Origin: an uncultured Tenacibaculum sp. | Lineage (GTDB): Bacteria; Bacteroidota; Bacteroidia; Flavobacteriales; Flavobacteriaceae | Reading direction: 5' to 3' | Length of the DNA: 64,000 nucleotides | Assembly: GCA_947497895.1 (NCBI GenBank) | Contig: CANMIL010000001.1 | Location: forward strand, 496,001 to 560,000 | Part shown: in pieces, positions 1 to 8,232 of the stretch | Layout: each line of letters opens with the position of its first letter | How positions within the stretch are numbered: the stretch's first letter is position 1 | The notes under the pieces: model-generated | Database searches by the model: none | Told to the model about the DNA's origin: nothing | The model's input: the letters and a program-made list of their open reading frames with translations, nothing else | Program-made: the position numbers and the translations under genes

Positions 1-51
1 CGTGAAACCTTCGAAGATATATTACGAAATCAAGAACAAGTAACAATATAA
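1..51 (+). CDS. C-terminal end of an unidentified protein (partial)
   Basis: Frame 1 is open from the window edge to TAA at 49-51 and encodes the last 16 residues of a protein whose start lies upstream. It is followed seven bases later by a strong rho-independent terminator, which supports it being a real gene end. The tail is too short to assign a family. Confidence 0.6.
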   Translation, partial: RETFEDILRNQEQVTI

Positions 52-57
52 ATTAAA

Positions 58-90
58 AACTCCAATTTCATTGAAATTGGAGTTTTTTTA
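58..90 (+). terminator. Rho-independent terminator
   Basis: A perfect 12-bp stem (58-69 with 73-84, loop ATT) runs into a T-rich tract, directly after the partial gene ending at 51. Confidence 0.85.
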
Positions 91-219
91 CATACTTTCT
101 TAAAAGTAATTGCGTAATTTGATTTGATTGTGTAAATAAACTCCCCTAAAATTTATTTACCAGTGCAATATCATGCTTAAATATATAATATTTTACAGGA
201 AAATCACCCTATAATAACA

Positions 220-246
220 AAAAAAACCGCTTATTAAGCGGTTTTT
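220..246 (-). terminator. Terminator of the rpsF-rpsR-rplI operon
   Basis: The stem AAAAACCGCTT/AAGCGGTTTTT (222-232 and 236-246, loop ATT) lies just past the rplI stop. On the minus strand it ends in a T run given by the forward A run at 219-226. It could also stop plus-strand transcription. Confidence 0.8.
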
Positions 247-268
247 ATTTATTTTAAATAAAGATTAA

Positions 269-718
269 TTACTTTTCAGCAACTACTTCAAATACGATGT
301 CAGCAACAACTGTTCTGTGTAAACGAACTGCTGCATTGTATTTTCCTAATCTTTTTACATTACCTCCAGTAACTTTGATAAACTTCTTCTCTACTGCAGT
401 CCCAGCTTTTGCTAAAGCTTCAGCAACATCAGCATTGTTTACAGATCCGAATAATTTATCACCTGAACCTACTTTAGAAGCAATCTTGATTTCATATCCT
501 TTAACAGCTTCTGCTAACTTGTTAGCATCTTCTACTAATTTAGCTTCTTTGTAAGCACGTTGCTTTAAGTTTTCTGCTAATACTTTTTTAGCTGAAGAAG
601 TAGCTAAAACAGCATATCCTTGAGGTATAAGGTAGTTACGTCCATAACCATTCTTAACAGTTACGATATCGTCTTTAAAACCTAAGTTTTCTACGTCTTG
701 TTTTAATATCAATTCCAT
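269..718 (-). CDS. rplI: 50S ribosomal protein L9
   Basis: The protein binds 23S rRNA near the base of the L1 stalk of the large subunit. Its 149 residues match the usual L9 length. The N-terminal domain (about 1-50) has the L9 signature with VKNGYGRNYLIPQGYA at residues 21-36, followed by the long connecting helix (about 42-75) and the C-terminal domain. It is the last gene of a three-gene minus-strand operon, 15 bases after rpsR, and is followed by a terminator. Order and product are the standard Bacteroidota rpsF-rpsR-rplI arrangement. Confidence 0.98.
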   Translation of the reverse strand: MELILKQDVENLGFKDDIVTVKNGYGRNYLIPQGYAVLATSSAKKVLAENLKQRAYKEAKLVEDANKLAEAVKGYEIKIASKVGSGDKLFGSVNNADVAEALAKAGTAVEKKFIKVTGGNVKRLGKYNAAVRLHRTVVADIVFEVVAEK

Positions 719-733
719 GTTTCTACTTCTTTA

Positions 734-1030
734 TTATTTTAACATATCACCAACATATGGCATTAACGCTAAGTGACGAGCTCTTTTGATAGCTTGTGCA
801 ACTTTACGTTGGTACTTTAATGATGTTCCTGTTAAACGTCTTGGTAAAATTTTACCTTGCTCGTTTACTAAATACATTAAGAAGTCAGCATCTTTATAAT
901 CGATATACTTAATTCCGTTTTTCTTAAAACGACAGTACTTAGCTTCTTTTTTAGTTTCAATATCAAGTGGAGTTAAGTAACGTACCTCTCCTTGCTTATT
1001 TCCTTTCGCTTGTTGATCTATAGACGCCAT
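734..1030 (-). CDS. rpsR: 30S ribosomal protein S18
   Basis: Small-subunit protein that pairs with S6 on the platform of the 30S subunit. At 98 residues it has the N-terminal extension usual in Bacteroidota, and the conserved core [20 protein letters not shown] (residues 42-61) followed by the basic [20 protein letters not shown] segment (64-83). It starts three bases after the rpsF stop, so the pair is almost certainly co-transcribed and translationally coupled. Confidence 0.98.
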   Translation of the reverse strand: MASIDQQAKGNKQGEVRYLTPLDIETKKEAKYCRFKKNGIKYIDYKDADFLMYLVNEQGKILPRRLTGTSLKYQRKVAQAIKRARHLALMPYVGDMLK

Positions 1031-1033
1031 AGG

Positions 1034-1375
1034 TTATTTTTTTGCAGATTTAACACGTTCTTTTCTCTTTACAGCCCAAGCAGCAGCGTGCTTATCTAAC
1101 TTTACAGTTAAATAACGCATAATGCTATCGTCACGTCTGAACTCTAATTCAAACGGAGCGATTACATCACCTCCAGCTTTAAACTCTAATAAGTGGTAAA
1201 ATCCACTTTTTTTCTTTTCAATTGGGTAAGCTAATTTCTTTAAGCCCCAATCTTCCTTGTGAATCACTTCTGCGCCCTTTGAAGCCAAATAGTCTTCAAA
1301 TTTTTGCACTGTTTCCTTTATCTGACCTTCAGATAAAACGGGATTCAAAATGAAAACAGTTTCGTAATGGTTCAT
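1034..1375 (-). CDS. rpsF: 30S ribosomal protein S6
   Basis: Small-subunit protein that forms a dimer with S18. The 113 residues begin MNHYETVFILNPVLSE, the standard S6 first strand, and contain the segment WGLKKLAYPIEKKKSGFYHL (residues 43-62) typical of the family. It is the first gene of the operon. A TATATTTG -7 box lies 33 bases upstream of the start, which fits a single promoter for all three ribosomal genes. The C-terminal KRKERVKSAKK tail is basic, as is common. Confidence 0.98.
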   Translation of the reverse strand: MNHYETVFILNPVLSEGQIKETVQKFEDYLASKGAEVIHKEDWGLKKLAYPIEKKKSGFYHLLEFKAGGDVIAPFELEFRRDDSIMRYLTVKLDKHAAAWAVKRKERVKSAKK

Positions 1376-1407
1376 ATTTAATTATTTAAAATTTAATTTT
1401 AAGCGTG

Positions 1408-1415
1408 CAAATATA
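1408..1415 (-). promoter_or_regulatory. -7 box of the ribosomal protein operon
   Basis: On the minus strand the bases read TATATTTG, an exact match to the Bacteroidota TAnnTTTG -7 element. It is placed 33 bases before the rpsF start codon. No clear TTTG -33 element was found at the best distance. Confidence 0.55.
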
Positions 1416-1556
1416 CGTATTTATTTTTAAAAATGTTTAATGAGATACAACTTAATTCAGCGATGTTTTTAAATATTGCTTTTAATCATCTAAGAATAAA
1501 AGAATTGCAAAGAAGTTCGGTTTAGAGTATCTTTAAACCAAACTATTTAAAAATCA

Positions 1557-2450
1557 ATGCAAATACCAGATTTACCCGATATTATTCATTACGCCATCCC
1601 ATTTTTCATTGTTACGGTTATTATAGAGGTGATACTTACTGTTCGAGTAAAAATGGAACATTATGAATACAAAGATGCTCTTACCTCTATAACCATGGGC
1701 CTTGGTAATGTATTTATTGGACTATTTACAAAAGGAATGATTCTAGGTTTCTTTTTATTTCTGTACAATTATCGATTTTTCACAATCCCTTTTACTTGGT
1801 GGGCATGGCTTACTCTGTTATTTGCCGATGATTTTGTGTACTATTGGAAGCACAGAATTGGTCATGAAAGTAGGTTCTTTTGGGCAAGTCATGTAGTTCA
1901 TCATTCTTCTCAAAATTATAACTTAGCAACTGCATTACGACAAACATGGTCAGGTAGTTTCTACACATTTATATTTTGGATTCCTTTAGTATTCATAGGA
2001 TTTCATCCTGTAATGATTTTAATGCAAATGAGCATCAGTCTTTTATATCAATACTGGATTCATACGGAATTAATCGATCGAATGCCTCGGTGGTTCGAAA
2101 GTGTTTTTAATACCCCTAGTCATCATAGGGTTCATCATGCGACCAATCCTCAGTATTTGGATAGAAATCATGGTGGTATTTTTATCATTTGGGATAAACT
2201 GTTCAGTACGTTTGAACCCGAAAAAGAAAAGCCCATTTACGGGTTAGTTTCAAATATCGAAACTTATAATCCTTTGAAAATTGCTTTTCAAGAATGGATG
2301 AATATGTTTCATGATGTATTCACTTCTAAAACAACTTTTCTCAACAGATTCAAATATTTTATCAGACCTCCTGGTTGGAAGCACGATGGCTCGGGAAAAG
2401 TCTCAAGCGATTATAGAAACGAATGGTTAAAAACAAAAAAAGAGAGCTAA
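1557..2450 (+). CDS. Sterol desaturase / fatty acid hydroxylase family membrane protein
   Basis: Integral-membrane di-iron oxygenase of the fatty acid hydroxylase superfamily, which hydroxylates or desaturates lipid substrates. The histidine clusters that bind the two irons are all present: KHRIGHE (residues 98-104), HVVHH (112-116), H169, HHRVHH (189-194) and NHGG (H205). Hydrophobic segments lie at about 12-30, 55-72, 80-96 and 140-165. The length of 297 fits bacterial members. The substrate cannot be told from sequence; membrane lipid, sterol-like and carotenoid substrates are all known in the family. The gene stands alone, and its stop codon lies in the loop of a terminator hairpin. Confidence 0.9.
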   Translation: MQIPDLPDIIHYAIPFFIVTVIIEVILTVRVKMEHYEYKDALTSITMGLGNVFIGLFTKGMILGFFLFLYNYRFFTIPFTWWAWLTLLFADDFVYYWKHRIGHESRFFWASHVVHHSSQNYNLATALRQTWSGSFYTFIFWIPLVFIGFHPVMILMQMSISLLYQYWIHTELIDRMPRWFESVFNTPSHHRVHHATNPQYLDRNHGGIFIIWDKLFSTFEPEKEKPIYGLVSNIETYNPLKIAFQEWMNMFHDVFTSKTTFLNRFKYFIRPPGWKHDGSGKVSSDYRNEWLKTKKES

Positions 2451-2464
2451 AAAACTCTCTTTAT
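2437..2464. terminator. Bidirectional terminator between convergent genes
   Basis: The inverted repeat AAAGAGAG/CTCTCTTT (2439-2446 and 2455-2462) has A-rich and T-rich flanks on either side, so it can work on both strands. The hydroxylase TAA (2448-2450) is inside the loop. Confidence 0.7.
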
Positions 2465-2483
2465 AATCTATATGTTAATGTTC

Positions 2484-3314
2484 TTAATTCTGATTTCCAA
2501 GAATTATCGGCATTCCTGACTTTCCCGAACCAATAATAACTACTTTGCTATTTGGTGATTCTGCTAATTTATTTGTTGCCTCTATACCTTTATCTTGTAA
2601 TATTTTATCTGTTAAAGAAGCACTCAAAATTTTGTTTGCATCAGCTTTACCTTTCGCTTCAATTCTTTGTCTTTCCGCTTCCTTCTCAGCCTTTTCAATT
2701 CTAAATTGATACTCTAAAGACTCTTGCTCTTGTTTTAATTTTCTTTCGATAGCATCTCTAATAGTTGTAGGTAACTGAACATCTTCTACCAAAACTCTCT
2801 CTACTATAATATATTGGTCTTTTAGTTCATCTTGAGCTACTTTTAAAATTTCTTGTTCAATAACATCTCTTTTACTAGAATATAATTGCTCTGGAGTGTA
2901 TCGTCCTACCACACTTCTTGCTGCTGCATTAATTGCAGGATCTAAAATGTCAGTAATATAATTTTTACCTTTTGTTTTAATTAAACTTCCCAATTTATTG
3001 TAATCTGGTCTAAACCAAACGGTACCATCAACACGAACCTCTAGACCGTTCACAGATAATACATTCATTTGATCTGATATAGATTGTTGACGTACTTTTT
3101 GTACAATCATTTCGTTCCAAGGAGCTACGATATGAAAACCTTCTCCGTATGTTTTTTCCGTATTAATACCATCTCCAAATCTTTCAAAGATTACTCCAGC
3201 TTCACCCGGACCAATTGTTTCGGTCGATTTCACGATAAAGATTAATAAAAATACTGCTACTGGTATTAAAAAAGAACCTTTAGGTATATTAAACCCAACT
3301 TGATTTCTTGCCAT
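2484..3314 (-). CDS. Prohibitin-like SPFH/band 7 domain protein
   Basis: Membrane-anchored SPFH protein of the prohibitin group, thought to form large rings or microdomains in the inner membrane. A single hydrophobic segment (about 15-28) precedes the band 7 domain (about 30-210), which starts with the family-typical ETIGPGEAGVIFERFG. A charged coiled-coil follows (EKAEKEAERQRIEAKGKADA region, about 205-230). At 276 residues it has the length of prohibitins rather than of the longer flotillins. It is convergent with the hydroxylase gene and lies just downstream of the cation pump on the same strand, with its own -7 box, so joint function is not implied. Confidence 0.92.
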   Translation of the reverse strand: MARNQVGFNIPKGSFLIPVAVFLLIFIVKSTETIGPGEAGVIFERFGDGINTEKTYGEGFHIVAPWNEMIVQKVRQQSISDQMNVLSVNGLEVRVDGTVWFRPDYNKLGSLIKTKGKNYITDILDPAINAAARSVVGRYTPEQLYSSKRDVIEQEILKVAQDELKDQYIIVERVLVEDVQLPTTIRDAIERKLKQEQESLEYQFRIEKAEKEAERQRIEAKGKADANKILSASLTDKILQDKGIEATNKLAESPNSKVVIIGSGKSGMPIILGNQN

Positions 3315-3334
3315 TATTAAAGTTTTAATTTACT

Positions 3335-3342
3335 CAAAAATA
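3335..3342 (-). promoter_or_regulatory. -7 box of the prohibitin-like gene
   Basis: The minus strand reads TATTTTTG (TAnnTTTG), 20 bases before the start codon at 3314 and inside the 40-base gap after the cation pump gene. Confidence 0.5.
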
Positions 3343-3354
3343 CGACTAAAAAAA

Positions 3355-4260
3355 CTAATTACAGCCTAAATATTCGCAATCTGTACCAACCTGCTCAAAT
3401 TCAATTGTCGTGTGTTCTAATTTAAACTTATCATGCAGTGTTTTCTTTATTCCACACTTTAAAGATTCTAATTCCGATAAGTTCAAATTCTCATTTACCA
3501 CAATATGGGAAGAAAAAACATTGTACTCTCCATCCATAGTCCAAACATGGCAATCATGAACACTCTCTACTTCCGCCTTCTTTAAAATTTCTTCTTTAAT
3601 CTTTTTTGAAGAAATGCCTTCTGGAGTACCTTGTAAAATTATCTGAACACATTGTTTCATATTTCGAAACACGTTAATTAAAACATATATTGAAATAGCA
3701 ATAGATAAGAGTGGATCAAGTATTGGAACTTCCCAAAATTGCATGATTATACTGGCTATTAATACTGCAGCCCAACCTAATACATCTTCTAATAAATGAA
3801 GCATAACAACGCGTTCATTCAGAGTATTTCCTTTTTTTAGTTTTAGAACTGCCGCTCCATTGACTATAATACCAAGTAAAGCCAACCACATCATTCCTTT
3901 TGCATCTGAATGCTCAGGATTCAAAACTCTAGGAATCGCTTCTGCAACAATAAATATTGAGCCCACGATTAAAATAACAGAGTTAATAATGGCTCCTAAT
4001 AAAGATAATCTCTTAAAACCATAAGAATACTTTTCGGTAGGTTTATCGGTCGACCGTTTTTCAAAATACCAGGCGAGTCCTAAACTTAAACTATCTCCCA
4101 AATCATGAAGTGCATCGGACATGATAGCCAAACTATTGGTAAAAAAACCTCCAATAAATTCTATAATTGTAAATCCGAGATTTAAAAAAAATGCAGTCGC
4201 TAGATTCTTTCCTGAAGAATGATGACAGTGATGATGATGGTGAGAGTGATTATGGCCCAT
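3355..4260 (-). CDS. Cation diffusion facilitator family transporter
   Basis: Inner-membrane proton-coupled exporter of divalent metals, most likely Zn2+ (CzcD/ZitB-like). The cytoplasmic N-terminus is histidine-rich (eight His in the first 14 residues). Six hydrophobic segments follow. The metal site is visible as SDALHDLGD in TM2 (D49, H52, D53) and HLLED in TM5 (H155, D159). The C-terminal cytoplasmic metal-sensing domain runs from about residue 215 and includes VESVHDCHVWTMDGEY. Its 301 residues match the family. The exact metal cannot be settled from sequence. No metal-responsive regulator sits beside it. Confidence 0.93.
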   Translation of the reverse strand: MGHNHSHHHHHCHHSSGKNLATAFFLNLGFTIIEFIGGFFTNSLAIMSDALHDLGDSLSLGLAWYFEKRSTDKPTEKYSYGFKRLSLLGAIINSVILIVGSIFIVAEAIPRVLNPEHSDAKGMMWLALLGIIVNGAAVLKLKKGNTLNERVVMLHLLEDVLGWAAVLIASIIMQFWEVPILDPLLSIAISIYVLINVFRNMKQCVQIILQGTPEGISSKKIKEEILKKAEVESVHDCHVWTMDGEYNVFSSHIVVNENLNLSELESLKCGIKKTLHDKFKLEHTTIEFEQVGTDCEYLGCN

Positions 4261-4500
4261 TGTTTGTTTGAATAGACCTTAAATTTACACAAAAGATGCA
4301 ATGAATCCATAATTATCACTCTGATTTAAAGCACTTTTTAAAACATTAGATAATTGTAATAGTTACCCCCATTTAAAACAGTTAGTATACTTCAATAATT
4401 TCAACTTTAAGATGAAATACAGCTTAAGTAGATCTAATGAGATTCGTAAATACTCATTTTTATAAGTAAAATTATCTCATGTAACTCATTAAAACAACAA

Positions 4501-5310
4501 CTACATATTTTGAGTATAATAATTGTAGTCTTTTAAAACTCTATCGATAAACTGAATATCCGAATCTTCTTTGGATTTTATTCCCGTTACCTCTTCTATT
4601 TTCGTTCTAAGCTTTATTAAAGTTTTATAATCTCTCGATTTTCTTGCCGAATAAAAAGTATCTTTAATAATTCGGGCATCATTATCAGAAAGTTTAATAA
4701 CACTAGCATACTTGGGAACATATTCTTCTGCTAGTTCTTCGATAATCGTATGTGAAAAAGCCGCTTCATCCTTCAAATGAATCACTACTGTATTAGCCGA
4801 TAAATCACCTATTCTCTGGTTGTTTTCGGTAGTTAAAATACTAAAAAAACCTACCAGTTTACCCCCAAAAAAAATCAACCATAGTAAAACTAAATATCGA
4901 TCCATTCCGAGTGAATATGCATAGATAAACACCAAAATAAAAAAATTAAAGTCCACAATACGCATAAACCATCTCATGGTAAAATCGATAAATGAAGGCT
5001 TAAATCCATCCAGATTGATCACCTTAATTTTTGCTAATTTCTTTCCTATGGTTTGCCCATTCATCAAAACTTCCGAATAAAGAGAGTAAAAGGTAATTGG
5101 TAAAAACATTAAAATATCCAATGCTCTGATCGACCAAGAATCTGATGCAACGCCTCTTATAGCGCCAAAATTCAAAAAACGTATAATTAAATAAACATAA
5201 GCGAACTTAATAATATTATCAACAAGGAAAGCAAGCATTCTATGTCCAATATTCGCTAATTCAAAGTCAATTTTTACATTTTGTGTGGTATTTACTTGCA
5301 GTCTTTTCAT
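4501..5310 (-). CDS. RDD family membrane protein
   Basis: Predicted inner-membrane protein with an RDD domain in the first 170 residues: GHRMLAFLVDNIIKFAYVYL (22-41) carries the R and D that name the family, and GQTIGKKLAKIKVINLDG (about 85-102) is its second conserved block. A soluble tail of about 100 residues follows. The function of RDD proteins is mostly unknown, with Na+/H+ exchange or transport suggested for some. It is divergent from the SpoIIM-like gene with only 21 bases between start codons, and RDD genes commonly accompany SpoIIM-DUF4129-MoxR-DUF58 clusters, so it probably belongs to that system. Confidence 0.88.
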   Translation of the reverse strand: MKRLQVNTTQNVKIDFELANIGHRMLAFLVDNIIKFAYVYLIIRFLNFGAIRGVASDSWSIRALDILMFLPITFYSLYSEVLMNGQTIGKKLAKIKVINLDGFKPSFIDFTMRWFMRIVDFNFFILVFIYAYSLGMDRYLVLLWLIFFGGKLVGFFSILTTENNQRIGDLSANTVVIHLKDEAAFSHTIIEELAEEYVPKYASVIKLSDNDARIIKDTFYSARKSRDYKTLIKLRTKIEEVTGIKSKEDSDIQFIDRVLKDYNYYTQNM

Positions 5311-5326
5311 ACATTAATTACATTTG
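5296..5326 (+). promoter_or_regulatory. Promoter of the SpoIIM-MoxR operon
   Basis: TTG at 5296-5298, 20 bases, then TACATTTG at 5319-5326 match the Bacteroidota -33/-7 pattern. The -33 part lies inside the 5' end of the divergent RDD gene. The likely transcript start is only a few bases before ATG 5332, which implies a leaderless or almost leaderless mRNA. Confidence 0.5.
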
Positions 5327-5331
5327 TCTCA

Positions 5332-6297
5332 ATGAGAGAGGTAGCTTTTATTAAGCAAAATAAAGAAAAATGGCTTGAATTTGAAGAAGTAATTTCAAAT
5401 AATACTGAAAAAAGCCCCGACGAAATTGCTGATTTGCATGTTAAAATTATGAACGATTTGTCTTATGCTCAATCGTTTTACCCTAAAAGTAAGGTAGTTT
5501 TATACTTGAATAAATTAGCAAAGAAAAGCTATGAAAAAATTTATCACACTAAAAAACAGGATAAAAACACTCTACTAGAGTTTTTTTTAGATACCATTCC
5601 TCTATTAGCTTACAAACATCGTAAATACATATACATTTCCTTTATTTTCTTTTTTATTTGTTTCTTTATTGGATTGCTTTCCACGTTTAATGATGAAACT
5701 TTTGCTAGACAAATCCTTGGAGAATCGTATGTAGATCAAACTCTTGAAAATATAGAAAGTGGTGATGCCTTAGCCATATATAAAGGTGGTAGTAATTGGG
5801 GAAGCTTCATTGGTATTTTTGATAATAACCTAAGAGTCGGACTCAATATGTTTCTTTCTGGTTTGTTCATTGGACTAGGAACTGGATATTACATTATTTA
5901 TAATGGAATTATGGTTGCCGTTTTCCAAGCATTCTTTTACCAGAACAATACTCTTATCGATAGTGTAAAAGGAATTTGGATTCACGGAACTTATGAAATA
6001 TTTGCAATGATTATAGAAGCTGCAGCTGGATATATTATTGGCGCTAGTATTTTATTCCCAGGTTCGTTAAAGCGTTGGTTATCCTTCAAAAAAGGACTCA
6101 GAGAAGCTTTTTATATTTTCTTAAGTACAATACCATTTACCTTTGTTGCTGGTTTTTTAGAGGGCTACGTAACTCGTTATTACAACCAAATGCCAGCTAT
6201 ATTTTGTTTTGCTATTATTTTATTCTGTCTATGCTCAATATCATATTATTATCTCATTTTACCTTATAAGGTAGCCTCTAAACACAATTTGCGATAA
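5332..6297 (+). CDS. Stage II sporulation protein M (SpoIIM) family membrane protein
   Basis: Multi-pass membrane protein of the SpoIIM/DUF95 family. In non-sporulating Bacteroidota these occur with MoxR ATPases and have no defined role. The start is placed at ATG 5332, giving 321 residues beginning MREVAFIKQNKEKW; the longer frame from TTG 5281 would overlap the RDD start and the promoter. A cytoplasmic N-terminal helix bundle precedes about five membrane segments (roughly residues 99-117, 175-205, 225-250, 265-290, 295-315). The NNLRVGLNMFLSGLFIGLGT block is typical. Its TAA shares one base with the ATG of the next gene. Confidence 0.88.
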   Translation: MREVAFIKQNKEKWLEFEEVISNNTEKSPDEIADLHVKIMNDLSYAQSFYPKSKVVLYLNKLAKKSYEKIYHTKKQDKNTLLEFFLDTIPLLAYKHRKYIYISFIFFFICFFIGLLSTFNDETFARQILGESYVDQTLENIESGDALAIYKGGSNWGSFIGIFDNNLRVGLNMFLSGLFIGLGTGYYIIYNGIMVAVFQAFFYQNNTLIDSVKGIWIHGTYEIFAMIIEAAAGYIIGASILFPGSLKRWLSFKKGLREAFYIFLSTIPFTFVAGFLEGYVTRYYNQMPAIFCFAIILFCLCSISYYYLILPYKVASKHNLR

Positions 6298-7019
6298 TGA
6301 AAAGGTTTGTACTCATAGTATTTCTAGTACTTTCATGTAGTGTTTTCGGTTTCAATAAAGCAACTTACTTTTATCAAGAAACCGATACGTTAACCTATGC
6401 AGGAAATTCGGATTTACAAGAAGAAAGAGTTTTTAAAAAGGACCTAAACGAGAAGTATAGCGGTAAAGATTTTACATATACAGAAGAAAAGGAAAAGCCT
6501 CCTAAGAAAAAAAAAGAAATAGACCCGAATACGGGTAAAGCTTTTGCTGATTTCTTTGTATTTTTAGCTAGTATTTTCCCTTATATACTTGTATTGCTTG
6601 TTATTTTCATTTTAGTAAAAACCTTTGTATTTAATGATAAAGATTTTTGGAAATTTAACAAGAGTCAAAAATTACAAACGAATAAAAAGCTTGTTTATGA
6701 AGATGAAGAGGAAAACATCCATGAAAATGACTTTGAGAAATTGTTGAAACGAGCTAAAAAGAATGGTGATTTTAGATTAGCTACGAGGTACTACTACTTA
6801 TTATTATTAAAAAACATGAGTAAGAAAAATCTTATCGATTACCATAAAGATAAAACGAACTCACAATATATTTTCGAATTAAAAAACGCTGAAACAAGAA
6901 AGCAATTCTCGTACCTTCTTTATATCTATGACTATGTTTGGTACGGCGAATTCCCTGTGGATGTTGTTAAATTTGAAACCATTGAAACAAGCTATTCCAA
7001 CTTTATAAAAAAACTATAG
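6297..7019 (+). CDS. DUF4129 domain protein
   Basis: Membrane-anchored protein of 240 residues with an N-terminal signal-like segment (about 1-18) and one membrane helix at about 83-106 (DFFVFLASIFPYILVLLVIF). The C-terminal soluble region has the DUF4129 pattern with RLATRYYYLLLLKNMSKKNL (about 160-180) and a WYGEF-type end. DUF4129 has no proven activity. Its fixed place between SpoIIM, DUF4350 and MoxR/DUF58 suggests one membrane complex. It overlaps both neighbours by a single base (TAATG before, TAGTG after), so translation is probably coupled. Confidence 0.85.
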   Translation: MKRFVLIVFLVLSCSVFGFNKATYFYQETDTLTYAGNSDLQEERVFKKDLNEKYSGKDFTYTEEKEKPPKKKKEIDPNTGKAFADFFVFLASIFPYILVLLVIFILVKTFVFNDKDFWKFNKSQKLQTNKKLVYEDEEENIHENDFEKLLKRAKKNGDFRLATRYYYLLLLKNMSKKNLIDYHKDKTNSQYIFELKNAETRKQFSYLLYIYDYVWYGEFPVDVVKFETIETSYSNFIKKL

Positions 7020-8230
7020 TGAACTACTTTAAAAGAATATCATTTTTATTTGTACTTACCTTAGTTTTTGTAGGTTGTGAAAAAACAAACTGGAACGAAA
7101 ACTTTAGGGAATACTCTAAAGATCCTTTTGGTACTTATATTCTTCATGAAGAAGCCGAAGAACTCTTTAATGATAATGACGTCGTGTATCTTAAAAAAAA
7201 CATCTACGACCATTTTTACGATGTTTATTATCAAGATGAAGGAAACTTTGCAAACTATATTGCTATAAAACATAACGCAGTTAAGCTAGATAAAGAATCT
7301 ATTACGAGGTTACTTGAGTTTGTTGATGCAGGAAATGAGGCTTTCTTATCGTTGAACTTCTTCCCTGCACACCTAAAAGAAGCTCTTAACTTTGATACTG
7401 AAAATCTTGATAGTAATGTGTATGGAGTAAAAGGGTTAAAAGCACTGGAGGGTAAACTTTATTTGTATCCGAATGACGATAATTTTTCAAAAGGAGAATA
7501 TGAGTTCGATAGAAATATTCGACGTCATCATTTTTCTCAATTTGATTCGCAACATACAGTTGTTTTAGGCTCTCAGGATATTGAGGGAGAAAAACTTCCT
7601 AATTTTATAAAAATCAACTATGGTAACGGTGCTGTTTATCTGCATTCGCAACCTATAGTTTTCACCAATTATTACTTACTAAAAGATCAAAAAGAATATA
7701 CCGAACATGCCTTGTCGTTTTTATCTGACCATACAATTCTTTGGGATCCATTAATAAAGTACAGAAAAAACACAAGGGAAAAAGAAGACAAATCGATATT
7801 CAAGTTCTTTTGGCAGCACGAACCCTTAAAATGGTCTTTATATGTTGCTCTTTTCGGATTACTCCTTTTTATTGTTTTTAATGCGAGAAGAAAACAAAGA
7901 GCCATTCCAATTATTGAAAAACTAAAAAATTCTACTGTAGATTTTACACATACCATCGCGAACCTATATCTTAAAGAAGATAATCACAAGAATCTAGTAG
8001 ATAAAAAAATTACGTACTTTTTAGAACTGGTTAGAACTAAATATTTATTAAACACTCGAAATTTGAACAGTGATTTTATTGAAAAACTAGCCTCTAAATC
8101 AGGAAATAAGTTGAGTACGACAAAATATTTAATTAATACGATAATCGGTTTAGATAAAAAATCCTCTTGCACGCAAGATGAACTGATGCGTTTGAACACA
8201 CTTATCGAAAACTTTTTTGAAACACATTAA
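7019..8230 (+). CDS. DUF4350 domain lipoprotein
   Basis: A GTG start overlaps the preceding TAG. The 403-residue product begins with a lipobox (LVFVGC, Cys at about 20), continues with a periplasmic DUF4350 region (about 30-250), which resembles a glutamine-amidotransferase-like fold, and has a membrane helix at about 273-291 (WSLYVALFGLLLFIVF) before a cytoplasmic tail. A lipobox together with a later membrane helix is unusual, so the N-terminus may instead be a signal anchor. It is the third gene of the MoxR operon, two bases before the ATPase. Biochemical role unknown. Confidence 0.83.
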   Translation: MNYFKRISFLFVLTLVFVGCEKTNWNENFREYSKDPFGTYILHEEAEELFNDNDVVYLKKNIYDHFYDVYYQDEGNFANYIAIKHNAVKLDKESITRLLEFVDAGNEAFLSLNFFPAHLKEALNFDTENLDSNVYGVKGLKALEGKLYLYPNDDNFSKGEYEFDRNIRRHHFSQFDSQHTVVLGSQDIEGEKLPNFIKINYGNGAVYLHSQPIVFTNYYLLKDQKEYTEHALSFLSDHTILWDPLIKYRKNTREKEDKSIFKFFWQHEPLKWSLYVALFGLLLFIVFNARRKQRAIPIIEKLKNSTVDFTHTIANLYLKEDNHKNLVDKKITYFLELVRTKYLLNTRNLNSDFIEKLASKSGNKLSTTKYLINTIIGLDKKSSCTQDELMRLNTLIENFFETH

Positions 8231-8232
8231 CT

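Noticed and set aside
5281-5331. TTG 5281 as start of the SpoIIM-like gene
   Set aside because: It would overlap the RDD gene start and the promoter; ATG 5332 gives the expected N-terminus.
7061-7273. Minus-strand frame of 70 codons and the many similar frames opposite the MoxR operon and other genes
   Set aside because: They lie antisense or out of frame to well-supported genes and have no recognisable domain or promoter.
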